Shown: piece by piece, positions 44,058-53,255 of the stretch | Position numbering within the stretch: position 1 is the first letter of the stretch | Layout of the letters: each line of letters opens with the position of its first letter | Origin: an uncultured Cellvibrio sp. | GTDB taxonomy: Bacteria; Pseudomonadota; Gammaproteobacteria; Pseudomonadales; Cellvibrionaceae | NCBI GenBank assembly: GCA_937958105.1 | Contig: CALFXJ010000048.1 | Coordinates: 1 to 62,530, forward strand | Length of the DNA stretch: 62,530 nucleotides | Direction of reading: 5' to 3' | The notes under the pieces: generated by a model | Database searches by the model: none | Told to the model about the DNA's origin: nothing | Seen by the model: the letters and a program-made list of their open reading frames with translations, nothing else | Position numbers and translations under genes: made by a program

Positions 44058-45449
44058 ATGCTCTATGCACACTGCAAACGTTCTCTGATGCTGCTGGCCC
44101 TATGCAGCCTGGCCCTGCCGCTCCAGGCCAAGGACGTAAAATCCACCAAGCAGGACGAAGGTCTGCTGCCCCTGGAGGACTTGCGCACGTTTACGCGGGT
44201 TTACGACCATATCCGCAGTGGCTATGTGGAAGAAGTCAGTGATGCCCAGCTGTTGGAATACGCCATCAAAGGCATGATTGCCGAGCTGGACCCCCATTCC
44301 AGCTATCTCGATAAAAAGGCTTTCGAAGACCTCCAGGAAAACACTACCGGTGAATTCGGCGGTGTGGGCGTGGAAGTCGGGATGGAAAACGGCTTTATCA
44401 AGGTCGTAGCTCCCATCGATGACACACCGGCCCAGAAGGCAGGTATAGAAGCCGGAGACCTCATCATCCGCCTCGACGACAAGCCCGTTAAAGGCATGAA
44501 CCAGAACGAAGCCATCCAGATGATGCGCGGCCCCAAAGGCAGCAAACTGAAGATGACCATCGTTCGTAAAGGTGTCGAGCAACCGTTTGACGTAGAGATT
44601 ATCCGCGACATCATCCGCACCCAGAGCGTCCGCACCCGGCTGCTGGAGAACGATTACCTTTACGTCCGTATCGCCCAGTTCCAGCTGAACAGCGGTAAGG
44701 ACATGAGTCGCAAGATTAAGGAACACCTCGAGAAACACCCCGAATTGCGCGGCATCGTGCTGGATCTGCGCAATAACCCCGGCGGTGTGCTGCAGTCCTC
44801 GGTTGAAGTTGCAGATGCATTCCTCGACAGTGGTCTGGTGGTTTACACCGAGGGGCGACTGGAGAACAGTGATGTGAATTACCACGCCACCCCCGGCGAC
44901 ATCGCCAAGGGCCTGCCCATGGTTGTCCTGATCAACGACGGCTCGGCCTCCGCCTCAGAGATCGTGGCGGGCGCGCTGCAGGACCACAAGCGCGCCGTGC
45001 TGCTGGGTACCCGCAGCTTCGGCAAGGGTTCCGTCCAGTCCATCATCACCATCAATGAAGAACGCGCGGTCAAGCTGACCACTGCGTTGTACTACACCCC
45101 CAGCGGCCGTTCGATCCAGGCCCAGGGTATTGAACCCGATGTCATCGTCGAACGCGCTCAGGTCACCACCCTCAAGCCCGCCGGCAGTACCACCGAAGCC
45201 GACCTTGCAGGCCATCTCACCAATACCCGTGGCGGTGACGAAAGCACCAGTCAGAAGCGGGAGCGGGATCGTATCGCTACCCAGGAGTTGCTGACCAAGG
45301 ACAACCAGCTCCATGAGGCCCTTAACCTGCTCAAGGGACTGCATATCTTCCGGGAGCACCAGTCGATCATGCTGCACGCCGCGCTGGATACCGATGCCGG
45401 AGAAACTGAAACTACTGAGGGCGCCCGCCCCGTGAATACCCAGGACTGA
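44058..45449 (+). CDS. ctpA: S41 family C-terminal processing protease
   Basis: The 463-residue product has a signal peptide (LMLLALCSLALPLQA). A PDZ domain follows (about 95-170; GEFGGVGVEVGMENGFIKVVAPIDDTPAQKAGIEAGD). The S41 catalytic core carries the nucleophile Ser in INDGSASASEIVAGALQD and the base Lys in TRSFGKGSVQ. Ser-Lys proteases of this type trim C termini of periplasmic proteins, and in Pseudomonas CtpA degrades peptidoglycan hydrolases. It follows envC and directly precedes the YibQ-like gene (7-bp gap). Confidence 0.94.
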   Translation: MLYAHCKRSLMLLALCSLALPLQAKDVKSTKQDEGLLPLEDLRTFTRVYDHIRSGYVEEVSDAQLLEYAIKGMIAELDPHSSYLDKKAFEDLQENTTGEFGGVGVEVGMENGFIKVVAPIDDTPAQKAGIEAGDLIIRLDDKPVKGMNQNEAIQMMRGPKGSKLKMTIVRKGVEQPFDVEIIRDIIRTQSVRTRLLENDYLYVRIAQFQLNSGKDMSRKIKEHLEKHPELRGIVLDLRNNPGGVLQSSVEVADAFLDSGLVVYTEGRLENSDVNYHATPGDIAKGLPMVVLINDGSASASEIVAGALQDHKRAVLLGTRSFGKGSVQSIITINEERAVKLTTALYYTPSGRSIQAQGIEPDVIVERAQVTTLKPAGSTTEADLAGHLTNTRGGDESTSQKRERDRIATQELLTKDNQLHEALNLLKGLHIFREHQSIMLHAALDTDAGETETTEGARPVNTQD

Positions 45450-45456
45450 TCCCGGC

Positions 45457-46317
45457 GTGGGTCGGCGGTGGTTGTTTGCTGTCGCGCTGTGGTGCCTTGC
45501 TCAGCCGGGCCTGGCAGCCCAGCTGGCGATCATCATTGACGACATAGGTTATAACGGTCCGCTGGGCAGACGCGCCGTCGATCTGGAAGGTGCATTTACT
45601 TTAGCCATCCTGCCTTTTACACCTCATACCCGGGAACTTGCCCAACGCGCCCATCAGAAAGGCAAGGAAATCATCCTCCACGCCCCCATGAGTAACACCC
45701 GGGATATGCCCTTGGGCAAAGGCGGGTTGGAAAGCGGGATGGAATACGATGAGTTTATCCAGACACTGCGCGCCAACCTGGCGGAGATTCCACATCTGCG
45801 CGGTGTGAATAACCATATGGGCAGCCAGCTTACGCAGGAAGCGGAACCCATGGGCTGGCTGATGGATGAGCTGATCCGCCAAGGGCTTTACTTTGTCGAC
45901 AGCCGCACCAGTGCGGAAAGCAAAGCGCTGGCGGTGGCGCAGGCCTACGGCGTACCAGCCCTGAAACGCGACGTCTTCCTCGATAATACCCGTACCCCTG
46001 AGCACATCCGCGAACAGCTGCTGAAGGCAGCACGCCTGGCCCGCAAGCAGGGTATGGCGGTGGCTATCGGTCACCCTTACCCCCAGACTCTCCAGGTGCT
46101 TGAGCAGGTGTCGGGTGTGCTGGCGCAGCTTGACGTCGAACTGGTCCCAGCTTCACGTTTAATGAGAGCAACATCACAGAGCGCAGTTAAGACCGGAACC
46201 TCCTGCCTGGCCCCGCCTCAAAAATTATGGGTGCAGCCATCCACTGAGCCCGAGACCCCGACCATTCACCAGCTCATCAGCGAAACGATAGATTTGGTTA
46301 TTAGTGGGAAGAGGTGA
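45457..46317 (+). CDS. Divergent polysaccharide deacetylase family protein (YibQ-like)
   Basis: The 286-residue product starts at GTG, seven bases after ctpA. A signal peptide (WLFAVALWCLAQPGLA) precedes the DPD domain: AIIIDDIGYN, FTLAILPFTPHTRELAQRAHQKGKEIILHAPM, GVNNHMGSQLTQ and YFVDSRTSAESKALAVAQ. The Asp-Asp and His residues of the NodB-like metal site are retained in divergent form. The substrate is unknown. Constant linkage with envC and ctpA suggests a role in cell-wall processing. Confidence 0.9.
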   Translation: MGRRWLFAVALWCLAQPGLAAQLAIIIDDIGYNGPLGRRAVDLEGAFTLAILPFTPHTRELAQRAHQKGKEIILHAPMSNTRDMPLGKGGLESGMEYDEFIQTLRANLAEIPHLRGVNNHMGSQLTQEAEPMGWLMDELIRQGLYFVDSRTSAESKALAVAQAYGVPALKRDVFLDNTRTPEHIREQLLKAARLARKQGMAVAIGHPYPQTLQVLEQVSGVLAQLDVELVPASRLMRATSQSAVKTGTSCLAPPQKLWVQPSTEPETPTIHQLISETIDLVISGKR

Positions 46318-46480
46318 CATACCAACTCGATATATCTGCTCAAGGAGCCTCGGGTTTATAATCTTTTGTGGAAATTTCAGCTGAAAGGCCTTAGTTAGTT
46401 ATCAAGGACGGCCTTGGATGGCGACCACACAGGCTGTTAAGCAGTCGTATTTAAGCCACGTAGAGACAGGAAACCAGATT

Positions 46481-46699
46481 ATGAACAATCGAGCAGGCGA
46501 ACAGGGCAAAATCCCTACTCGGAGCGGTCGCTTCATAAAGAAAGAGGGCTATTGGTACTACAGCACCCGTGAGGGGGTAGACATTGGGCCTTTTGACAGT
46601 AAGAACGACGCAGAAGTGGGGGCAATCGAGTTCATTGATTTTATCTGTGCCTCCGAGCCAGCCGTACTCGCTACCCTGCGACAGTACCGCGCTGCTTGA
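46481..46699 (+). CDS. DUF6316-like small protein
   Basis: I start at ATG 46481 (AGGA upstream), giving 72 residues; an in-frame ATG at 46418 would add a lead without similarity. The core IPTRSGRFIKKEGYWYYSTREGVDIGPFDSKNDAEVGAIEFIDFI matches the small DUF6316-type family, common in Pseudomonas and relatives, with a GYWY..TREG..GPF motif. No signal or membrane segment is present. Function unknown. A bidirectional terminator follows. Confidence 0.75.
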   Translation: MNNRAGEQGKIPTRSGRFIKKEGYWYYSTREGVDIGPFDSKNDAEVGAIEFIDFICASEPAVLATLRQYRAA

Positions 46700-46796
46700 T
46701 TGCACGCTTGCGGATATCACTGCTTTTCTTTCGGTTGCAGACCATTTCTGGCCTGAAGAGGAAGTGAGCGCCGCACCTCATTGAGATGACTCCCAT

Positions 46797-46824
46797 AAAA
46801 AAGGGCGCTTTCGCGCCCTTTTTT
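46797..46824. terminator. Bidirectional Rho-independent terminator
   Basis: An A-tract, AAGGGCGC (46801-46808), a four-base loop, GCGCCCTT (46813-46820) and T-tract form a textbook terminator between the DUF6316-like gene and the convergent hisF. Confidence 0.93.
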
Positions 46825-46863
46825 ATTAGCTACTGATTCACAGGAAGCAGTTAATCGCCCTGC

Positions 46864-47637
46864 TTACAGCCTTACTTCAATTCCACGTTCCTGCATATAA
46901 GCCTTGGCCTGGGGGATGGTGTATTCACGAAAGTGAAAGATGCTGGCTGCCAGTACGGCGTCTGCACGGCCCTGTGTTACCCCGTCTACCAGATGCTGCA
47001 GGCTGCCTACGCCACCGGAGGCTATCACCGGCACAGGTACCGCATCACTGATCGCGCGAGTGACGCCCAGATCAAACCCGTTTTTGGTCCCGTCCCGATC
47101 CATGCTGGTCAGCAATATTTCGCCGGCGCCATATTGGGCCATGCGGGCGGCCCATTCCACTGCATCGATGCCGGTTGGCTTGCGTCCACCGTGGGTAAAG
47201 ATTTCCCAACGGGGCGTTTCACCCTCGGCACTGACCCGTTTTGCATCTATAGCTACCACAATGCACTGGGCGCCGAACCGATCCGATGCAGCCTTTACAA
47301 AGTCGGGATTGAATACCGCTGCAGAATTGATACTGACTTTGTCGGCTCCGGCGTTGAGCATGGTCCGGATATCCTCCACGGTGCGGATGCCGCCGCCTAC
47401 CGTGAGCGGAATAAACACTTCTCCAGCGATCTTCTCCACCGTATGCACCGTGGTGTCACGGCCTTCGTGGGTGGCGGTGATATCGAGGAAGGTGATCTCG
47501 TCAGCGCCTTCCTCGTTGTAGCGCTTGGCTATCTCGACGGGGTCACCGGCGTCGCGGATATCGAGAAACTTCACGCCTTTGACGACGCGACCATTGTCAA
47601 CGTCGAGGCAGGGAATGATGCGTTTTGCGAGTGGCAT
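46864..47637 (-). CDS. hisF: Imidazole glycerol phosphate synthase, cyclase subunit HisF
   Basis: The 257-residue (beta/alpha)8 barrel has both catalytic Asp regions, IPCLDVDNGRVVKG (Asp11) and CIVVAIDAKR, plus the phosphate loops VGGGIRTVEDI and ASGGVGSLQHLVDG. With HisH it turns PRFAR and ammonia into imidazole glycerol phosphate and AICAR. It lies 20 bp downstream of hisA. Confidence 0.98.
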   Translation of the reverse strand: MPLAKRIIPCLDVDNGRVVKGVKFLDIRDAGDPVEIAKRYNEEGADEITFLDITATHEGRDTTVHTVEKIAGEVFIPLTVGGGIRTVEDIRTMLNAGADKVSINSAAVFNPDFVKAASDRFGAQCIVVAIDAKRVSAEGETPRWEIFTHGGRKPTGIDAVEWAARMAQYGAGEILLTSMDRDGTKNGFDLGVTRAISDAVPVPVIASGGVGSLQHLVDGVTQGRADAVLAASIFHFREYTIPQAKAYMQERGIEVRL

Positions 47638-47657
47638 GTTGAACCTGTCCGAAAGAG

Positions 47658-48395
47658 TTAGGATGAGCTGGCGTCACACCAGGCCTGGGCTTCGGCCATA
47701 TTCAGGGTGCCTTCGTAGATGGCACGCCCCGTAATGGCGCCACAGATGCCGTTATGGGCTTCAGCTTTAAGCGCTTTGATGTCGTTCATGTCGGTAATGC
47801 CGCCAGAGGCGATAACGGGAATGCTGGATGCCTGAGCCATGGCGACGGTCGCCTGGACGTTGACACCCTGCATCATGCCGTCGCGGGCGATGTCGGTGTA
47901 GACGATGGCACTGACGCCGTCCTGTTCGAAGCGCTTGGCAAGTTCTGTCGCCTGAATGTTGGACACTTCTGCCCAGCCATCGGTGGCAACCCAGCCGTCT
48001 TTGGCGTCGAGGCCGACGATGATGTGACCGGGGAATTGTTTGCACATGTCAGTGACGAACTGAGGTTCTTTAACGGCTTTGGTGCCGATGATGACGTATT
48101 GAACCCCCGCCTGGAGGTAGTGTTCGATGGTCTCTGCGCTGCGAATGCCGCCACCGATCTGGATGGGTAGATTGGGGTAGGCTTTGGCGATGGCAGTGAC
48201 AACGCCGCCGTTGACGGGTTTGCCTTCGAAGGCGCCGTTGAGGTCAACGAGGTGCAGGCGGCGGCAGCCCTGGTCGACCCATTGTCTGGCCATGGCGACG
48301 GGATCGTCGGAGAAGACGGTGGTGTCGTCCATGAGGCCTTGGCGTAAACGGACACATTGGCCGTCTTTTAAGTCTATGGCGGGGATAATTAGCAT
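47658..48395 (-). CDS. hisA: ProFAR isomerase HisA
   Basis: The start is the ATG at 48395 (MLIIPAIDLKDG), with GAGAAAG upstream; the frame runs further upstream into the palindromic element but that part is not HisA. The 245-residue barrel has Asp8 in IPAIDLKDGQCVRL, the phosphate loops IQIGGGIRSAETI and VIASGGITDMND, and the second catalytic Asp in VYTDIARDGMMQG. It isomerises ProFAR to PRFAR in histidine synthesis. Confidence 0.98.
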   Translation of the reverse strand: MLIIPAIDLKDGQCVRLRQGLMDDTTVFSDDPVAMARQWVDQGCRRLHLVDLNGAFEGKPVNGGVVTAIAKAYPNLPIQIGGGIRSAETIEHYLQAGVQYVIIGTKAVKEPQFVTDMCKQFPGHIIVGLDAKDGWVATDGWAEVSNIQATELAKRFEQDGVSAIVYTDIARDGMMQGVNVQATVAMAQASSIPVIASGGITDMNDIKALKAEAHNGICGAITGRAIYEGTLNMAEAQAWCDASSS

Positions 48396-48428
48396 TAATC
48401 TTTCTCTTTTTGGATGAGGGTTCCGTCG

Positions 48429-48528
48429 GGTAGTGAAGAGAGGCCCCTGAGACACCGTAAACCCATCCCTGGGGGCTCGGATGCAGCATCCATGCCGCAT
48501 ACAGTCTCAGAAACCTCTCTTCACTACC
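48429..48528. repeat. 100-bp palindromic element between hisA and hisH
   Basis: The outer arms GGTAGTGAAGAGAGG (48429-48443) and CCTCTCTTCACTACC (48514-48528) are perfect 15-bp inverted repeats. After a 3-by-3 mismatch the stem continues with CTGAGAC (48447-48453) and GTCTCAG (48504-48510). The 50-bp centre includes the small dyad GGATG/CATCC (48479-48491). It fills almost the whole hisA-hisH gap. The design is that of a dispersed palindromic repeat or MITE-like unit. I see no second copy in the window. Confidence 0.8.
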
Positions 48529-48541
48529 TCATAGATCGGCT

Positions 48542-49186
48542 TTAATTCCGACCATCCCAATGTAAAAAATTCTTCAACAACTGCAGGCCGGCGGTATGGC
48601 TTTTTTCCGGGTGGAATTGCACAGCGAAGAGGTTGTCGCGTGCCAAGGCTGCATCGAAGCGCACGCCGTAGTCGCAGGTCGCGGTTACCAGCTGGCGATC
48701 CTGGGCCTGCACGTAGTATGAGTGTACGAAGTAGAAGCGGCTCAGCTGTGGGATGTCGGCCCACAGCGGGTGAGGGGTTTGTTCTACCTGGTTCCAGCCC
48801 ATGTGAGGGACCTTGAGGGGGACGCCGTTCTGCTGGTGTTCGCCGAAGAATTTGACCTGGCCGGGGAGGATGCCTATGCCGTCCACGCCGTTGTTTTCTT
48901 CGCTGTGTTCCATGAGCGCCTGCATGCCGACGCAGATGCCCAGCACGGGTTTGCCGGTGGCGACCTGTTCGCGCAGGAGCTGGCCGAAGCCGAGCCGGTT
49001 GATTTCGGTCATGCAGTCGCGGATGGCGCCGACGCCGGGGAAGATGACGCGGTGGGCGCTGGCGACCCGGGCGGGGTCGGCGGTGACGGCGATGTTCATG
49101 TCCGGTGCGACGTGGTGGAGGGCGCTGGCCACGGAGTGGAGGTTGCCCATGCCGTAGTCGATGACGGCAACTGTTTGTCTGGTCAT
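48542..49186 (-). CDS. hisH: Imidazole glycerol phosphate synthase, glutaminase subunit HisH
   Basis: The product is a class I glutamine amidotransferase of 214 residues from the ATG at 49186; an upstream in-frame TTG (49198) is less likely. Markers are VAVIDYGMGNLHSVASAL, the nucleophile Cys in PVLGICVGMQAL, and the His-Glu pair in FAVQFHPEKSHTAGLQLL. It supplies ammonia to HisF. The palindromic element separates it from hisA. Confidence 0.97.
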   Translation of the reverse strand: MTRQTVAVIDYGMGNLHSVASALHHVAPDMNIAVTADPARVASAHRVIFPGVGAIRDCMTEINRLGFGQLLREQVATGKPVLGICVGMQALMEHSEENNGVDGIGILPGQVKFFGEHQQNGVPLKVPHMGWNQVEQTPHPLWADIPQLSRFYFVHSYYVQAQDRQLVTATCDYGVRFDAALARDNLFAVQFHPEKSHTAGLQLLKNFLHWDGRN

Positions 49187-49242
49187 AGGTTCAGTCAAAA
49201 GTATCGGCTCAGGGCGAGGGGGGCGCTGAGCCAGGTTATGCC

Positions 49243-49836
49243 TTACAGCGTGCCTTTGGTGGACGGCATGATGCCGGCCATCCGGGGGTCGAGTTCCAGG
49301 GCCATGCGCAGGGCGCGGCCAAAGGCTTTGAATACGGTTTCGGCCTGGTGGTGGGCGTTGTGGCCCCGCAGGTTGTCGATGTGCAGGGTTACGCCGGCGT
49401 GGTTGACGAAGCCCTGGAAGAATTCCCAGAAGAGTTCGGTATCGAACTGGCCAATGCGTTTCTGGGTAAAGGGTATCTGCATAAACAGGCCGGGGCGGCC
49501 GGAGAAGTCGATGACGACCCGTGACAGCGCTTCATCCAGCGGTACATAGGCGTGGCCGTAGCGGCGGATGCCTTTTTTGTCGCCCACGGCTTTGGCGATG
49601 GCCTGACCAATGGTGATGCCGGTATCTTCTACGGAGTGGTGGTCGTCGATGTGGGTATCGCCGTCGCAGGTGACATCCAGATCAATCATGCCGTGACGGG
49701 CGATCTGGTCCATCATGTGTTCAAGGAAGGGGACCCCGGTGTTAAACACGCCTTTGCCGGTGCCGTCCAGGTTGAGACTGACACTGATTTTGGTTTCAAG
49801 GGTGTTGCGGGTAACTTGGGCGATACGATCAGACAT
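49243..49836 (-). CDS. hisB: Imidazoleglycerol-phosphate dehydratase HisB
   Basis: The ATG at 49836 is preceded by GGAG; the 197-residue monofunctional enzyme has the metal-binding signatures FLEHMMDQIARHG, DDHHSVEDTGI and RGHNAHHQAETVFKAFGRAL. There is no fused phosphatase domain, as in Pseudomonas. It is first of the leftward hisB-hisH-hisA-hisF order seen here. Confidence 0.98.
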   Translation of the reverse strand: MSDRIAQVTRNTLETKISVSLNLDGTGKGVFNTGVPFLEHMMDQIARHGMIDLDVTCDGDTHIDDHHSVEDTGITIGQAIAKAVGDKKGIRRYGHAYVPLDEALSRVVIDFSGRPGLFMQIPFTQKRIGQFDTELFWEFFQGFVNHAGVTLHIDNLRGHNAHHQAETVFKAFGRALRMALELDPRMAGIMPSTKGTL

Positions 49837-50087
49837 AAATAACTCCAGCATAGGCACCCCACCAGGATCGGGCGGGGTGTCGCAAAAGATGTGCGCCGGA
49901 TTATATAGGTAAGTGCTGCTGAATTCATCGTCAGCAGACTAATAGGGGTAATTGCCTGACTGAATCGGTAGAATTCCCGTCCCGACGCTCGCGGGAGGAA
50001 GATCCTCGCTGGCCGAGCTGTTAAGCTTGGGTACAGGTTTCTCTCACTAGCATCCCCCTCAATTACAGGCAGTCTAAGGAGTTTTCT

Positions 50088-50720
50088 ATGCCTATCATCC
50101 CGCGTTTGCTTTCTCTTGGATCTCTCTCCCTGGCACTGGCCGCTGCGCCTTCCTTTGCCCAGGACATTTACGAAAGCCGCAGCTATGGTCCTACCAGCGG
50201 GTGGAGCTGGTCGGCCCATGTTGATCACATCAATATCGATGACAAGATTGCGGCGGAACAAGGGATCGAGGATTATTTCACGGCGATCGGCGGTGCGGCC
50301 GAGTATTACACCAGCGAGAGCAACATGACCTTATCCCTGGGTCTGAGCATCATCCTGTACGACGACAACGCGGAGTTCCGCCAGCGTGTGGAAGACTGGT
50401 GGGGTGATGAGTATTACGAGAGTTCCGACGCTACCGGGGGCCAGGCGTTTATCGAATATGGCCCCAAGATCAAGTTCGGCGCTAACGAGAACAGCTTTGT
50501 CGTAGTGCGCGGCGGGCTGAGCGGGATCTTCTTCTCTGAACGCAGCATCAGTAACTGCCGTAACTGTTATTCCGAAGATATCGACGTGGACGGCGGACTT
50601 TATGGGGTGCTGGGCGTGGGTCACAGGCTCGGCTACTTCGATATCGGCCTGCAGTTCCATCAATATTTCTCCGGTGACCTGGATAACGGCTTTCGTCTGA
50701 AGCTGTCATCTTCTTTCTAG
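50088..50720 (+). CDS. Small outer-membrane beta-barrel-like protein
   Basis: AAGGAG precedes the ATG. The 210-residue product has a signal peptide (LLSLGSLSLALAAAPSFA). The mature part has alternating amphipathic strands (WSWSAHVDHINIDD, MTLSLGLSIILYDD, FVVVRGGLSGIFFS, YGVLGVGHRLGYFDIGLQFHQYF) and ends FRLKLSSSF, with a terminal Phe as barrel proteins require. SNCRNCYSEDID is a Cys pair in a loop. It is not assigned to a named family by eye. It is probably monocistronic. Confidence 0.75.
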   Translation: MPIIPRLLSLGSLSLALAAAPSFAQDIYESRSYGPTSGWSWSAHVDHINIDDKIAAEQGIEDYFTAIGGAAEYYTSESNMTLSLGLSIILYDDNAEFRQRVEDWWGDEYYESSDATGGQAFIEYGPKIKFGANENSFVVVRGGLSGIFFSERSISNCRNCYSEDIDVDGGLYGVLGVGHRLGYFDIGLQFHQYFSGDLDNGFRLKLSSSF

Positions 50721-50880
50721 CGGGGTGACCCGCAGGGGAGGCTCATGGACATAAGAATACGCTGCAGGGACGCAGACCTTTAAACCCTTCCGCCCTCCAA
50801 AGGTCCAAGCCTTGATCCTGATCAATGTGAGACAGGGTTAAGGCTTTACCATGGTCATACACCCACACTTGGAGGACGTT

Positions 50881-51009
50881 ATGGAGATTTCCGGCATCAT
50901 TGCTGTCATCTGCCTCGGCGGCAGCCTCACTCTGTTTGCACTGTGCGGCATGTTGCTGATCCCTCTCGAAAAGCGGCTTCACGCCGACCCATCAGAGCAT
51001 CATCACTGA
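50881..51009 (+). CDS. 42-residue single-span membrane peptide
   Basis: GGAGG (50872-50876) lies at ideal distance before an ATG opening a 42-codon frame that ends in TGA. The product is mostly one hydrophobic helix (EISGIIAVICLGGSLTLFAL, then CGMLLIPLEK) followed by a short polar, His-ending tail (HADPSEHHH). The strong ribosome-binding site and clean helix-tail layout argue for a real gene. Function unknown. Confidence 0.65.
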   Translation: MEISGIIAVICLGGSLTLFALCGMLLIPLEKRLHADPSEHHH

Positions 51010-51133
51010 TTCACTGCCATTTACCGCAACAGCTGCTCTGGTCGGCCCGTAAAGGCACACCTATAATGCCCGCACGCTTTTGACGGGCCGACGCATCCAG
51101 CGGCGCCCCCAGTTACGGACGCTGCTGTTATCT

Positions 51134-52537
51134 ATGTCCTATCATCCTGTTACACATCCCGGAGCACTCGCTCGTCCGGTGTTGCCTGCGGCCAGCCCTC
51201 CCGGCCGCGACAGCCTGCGCATCTGCCTGCTCGGCTATCGCAGCCATCCCCACGTGGGCGGGCAGGGAATCTACCTGTATTACCTGAGCAAGGCGCTGGT
51301 TGAGCTGGGGCACCAGGTGGATGTGATCTCCGGTCCGCCTTACCCCGAGCTGGACCCGCGGGTCACACTGATCCGCCTGCCCAGCCTGGATCTCTATGCC
51401 GTAGAAAAGCCGTTTCGCGCGCTGCGCTGGCGTCACCTGCGCTCGTTTACCGATGTCTACGAATGGTGGAGCAAGATCAGCGGCAGTTTTGCCGAACCCT
51501 ATACCTTCGGCCGGAGGCTGGTAGGTCACTTCCGCCGGAACCCGCCCCACTACGACATCATCCATGACAACCAGAGTCTCTGTTACGGCCTGCTGAGCCT
51601 GCAGAAACAGGGGCTGCCCGTGGTGGCGACGGTTCATCATCCGATTACCCGCGATCTGGAGCTGGCACTGGCCTCGGCAAAAGGTCGCGGTCATCGCTGG
51701 CTGATAAAACGCTGGTACAACTTTCTGCCGATGCAGAAAAAGGTGGTCCAGCGCCTGCGCCATATCCTTACCGTCTCCGAGCAATCGCGCCGCGATATCG
51801 CTGCCGCCTTCGCCCGACCCGAGGAGCGGATTCAGGTGATTCCCAATGGGATTGATGTGGACACCTTCAAGCCGCGTCCGCATATCCAGCGCAACCCCTG
51901 GCAGCTGATCACCACCGCCTCTTCTGACCAGCCACTGAAAGGTCTCTCGGTCCTGCTGCGGGCGCTGGCCAAGCTGCGCGCCCGTTACCCGGAAGTTTCC
52001 CTGCTGGTGATCGGCAAGCTGAAACCGGGAGGCGCCACCGAGCGGGAGCTGCAACAACTGGACCTGGGCGCCTGCGTCCGATTTGTGTCGGGCATTGCGG
52101 TGGAGGAGATCGTTGAGCATTACGCGGCGTCCTGCATTGCGGTTGTGCCGTCACTCTATGAAGGCTTCGGGCTGCCTGCCGGCGAGGCCATGGCCTGCGG
52201 TATCCCCCTGGTGTGCAGCAATGGCGGTGCTCTGCCGGAAGTGGTGGGCAATGCCGCGCGATTGGTGCGGGCCGGTGATGTGGAGGATCTGTATCAGGCC
52301 CTCGACCTGCTGTTACAGCACCCCGAACAACGGGCATCACTGGGCCAGCGCGGACGTGAGCATATCCTGCAGCAATTGAGCTGGCCGGTGGTGGCACAGC
52401 AGATGACGGATTACTATCGCCGGATATTGGGGCAGTCGTCCGCCGACATGCCGCGCAGCGAAACGGCTTCATCCAGAGAAGTGCACCCTGCAGAAGCGAC
52501 ACCAACCCTGCCGACAGAAGCCTATGCTAACGATTGA
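51134..52537 (+). CDS. GT4 family glycosyltransferase
   Basis: I start at ATG 51134; a TTG at 51080 extends the frame, but lies just after a TATAAT box at about 51062-51067. The product (about 467 residues) has the N-terminal acceptor domain (RICLLGYRSHPHVGGQGIYLYYLSKAL) and the GT4 donor domain (NGIDVDTFKPR, LLVIGKLKPG, then PSLYEGFGLPAGEAMACGIPLVCS with the E-x7-E pair). It has no membrane helix. Its 3' end overlaps the methyltransferase gene by 14 bp, so the trio is an operon. The acceptor is unknown; no polymer export genes are nearby. Confidence 0.9.
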   Translation: MSYHPVTHPGALARPVLPAASPPGRDSLRICLLGYRSHPHVGGQGIYLYYLSKALVELGHQVDVISGPPYPELDPRVTLIRLPSLDLYAVEKPFRALRWRHLRSFTDVYEWWSKISGSFAEPYTFGRRLVGHFRRNPPHYDIIHDNQSLCYGLLSLQKQGLPVVATVHHPITRDLELALASAKGRGHRWLIKRWYNFLPMQKKVVQRLRHILTVSEQSRRDIAAAFARPEERIQVIPNGIDVDTFKPRPHIQRNPWQLITTASSDQPLKGLSVLLRALAKLRARYPEVSLLVIGKLKPGGATERELQQLDLGACVRFVSGIAVEEIVEHYAASCIAVVPSLYEGFGLPAGEAMACGIPLVCSNGGALPEVVGNAARLVRAGDVEDLYQALDLLLQHPEQRASLGQRGREHILQQLSWPVVAQQMTDYYRRILGQSSADMPRSETASSREVHPAEATPTLPTEAYAND

Positions 52538-53255
52538 TTTCACATATTTTCCGCTGCAGCCGGGCGAGCGTGTGCTTGATGTCGGCTGCGGTGAAGGTCG
52601 CCATACTATCAATGCTTATCTGCATGGCGATGTGACTGCTGTGGGTGTAGATCTGAATATCCGCGATCTGTGCGTTGCCCGCGAGCGCTTTGCACCTTTT
52701 GCTGAACCGGACAACGCCCGGAAATATTTTGCGCTGCAGGTGGCCGACGCCACACGACTGCCGTTTGCGGATCACAGTTTCGACAAGATCATCTGCAGCG
52801 AAGTGCTGGAACATATCCATGACTATGAAGCGGTACTGCGCGAGATCCGCCGTGTGCTGAAGCCCGACGGGCTGCTCGCCGTGAGCGTACCGCGCTACTG
52901 GCCGGAAAAGATCTGCTGGAAACTCAGTCGCGCCTACCATGAAGTGGAAGGCGGCCACATCCGCATCTTTAAGGCCGTACAACTGCGCCGCGCTGTCGAA
53001 GCGCAGAACATGACGCTGCTCCATCGTCACTGGGCCCATGCACTGCACTCCCCCTTCTGGTGGCTGAAGTGTCTGCTGTGGGATAAACAGGACGAGTCGC
53101 GCCTGATCAGGCTCTATCATCGCCTGCTGGTATGGGACCTGATGCAACGCCCCTGGCTGACCCGTACCTTGGAAAAAATGCTGAACCCGCTCCTGGGTAA
53201 AAGTGTGGTGATGTATTTCCAGCCGCGAACGACGGAAGAGGCCAATGAATCGTGA
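52524..53255 (+). CDS. Class I SAM-dependent methyltransferase
   Basis: The 243-residue protein has motif I in ERVLDVGCGEGRHTINA, an acidic strand-2 end (VTAVGVDLNIRDL), the motif II region (DATRLPFADHSFDKIICSEVLEHIHDYEAVLREIRRVLKPDGLLAVSVP) and a C-terminal basic helical cap. The type 11 methyltransferase family acts on small molecules or lipids. It overlaps its upstream neighbour by 14 bp and its downstream one by 4 bp (GTGA), implying translational coupling. Confidence 0.92.
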   Translation: MLTIDFTYFPLQPGERVLDVGCGEGRHTINAYLHGDVTAVGVDLNIRDLCVARERFAPFAEPDNARKYFALQVADATRLPFADHSFDKIICSEVLEHIHDYEAVLREIRRVLKPDGLLAVSVPRYWPEKICWKLSRAYHEVEGGHIRIFKAVQLRRAVEAQNMTLLHRHWAHALHSPFWWLKCLLWDKQDESRLIRLYHRLLVWDLMQRPWLTRTLEKMLNPLLGKSVVMYFQPRTTEEANES

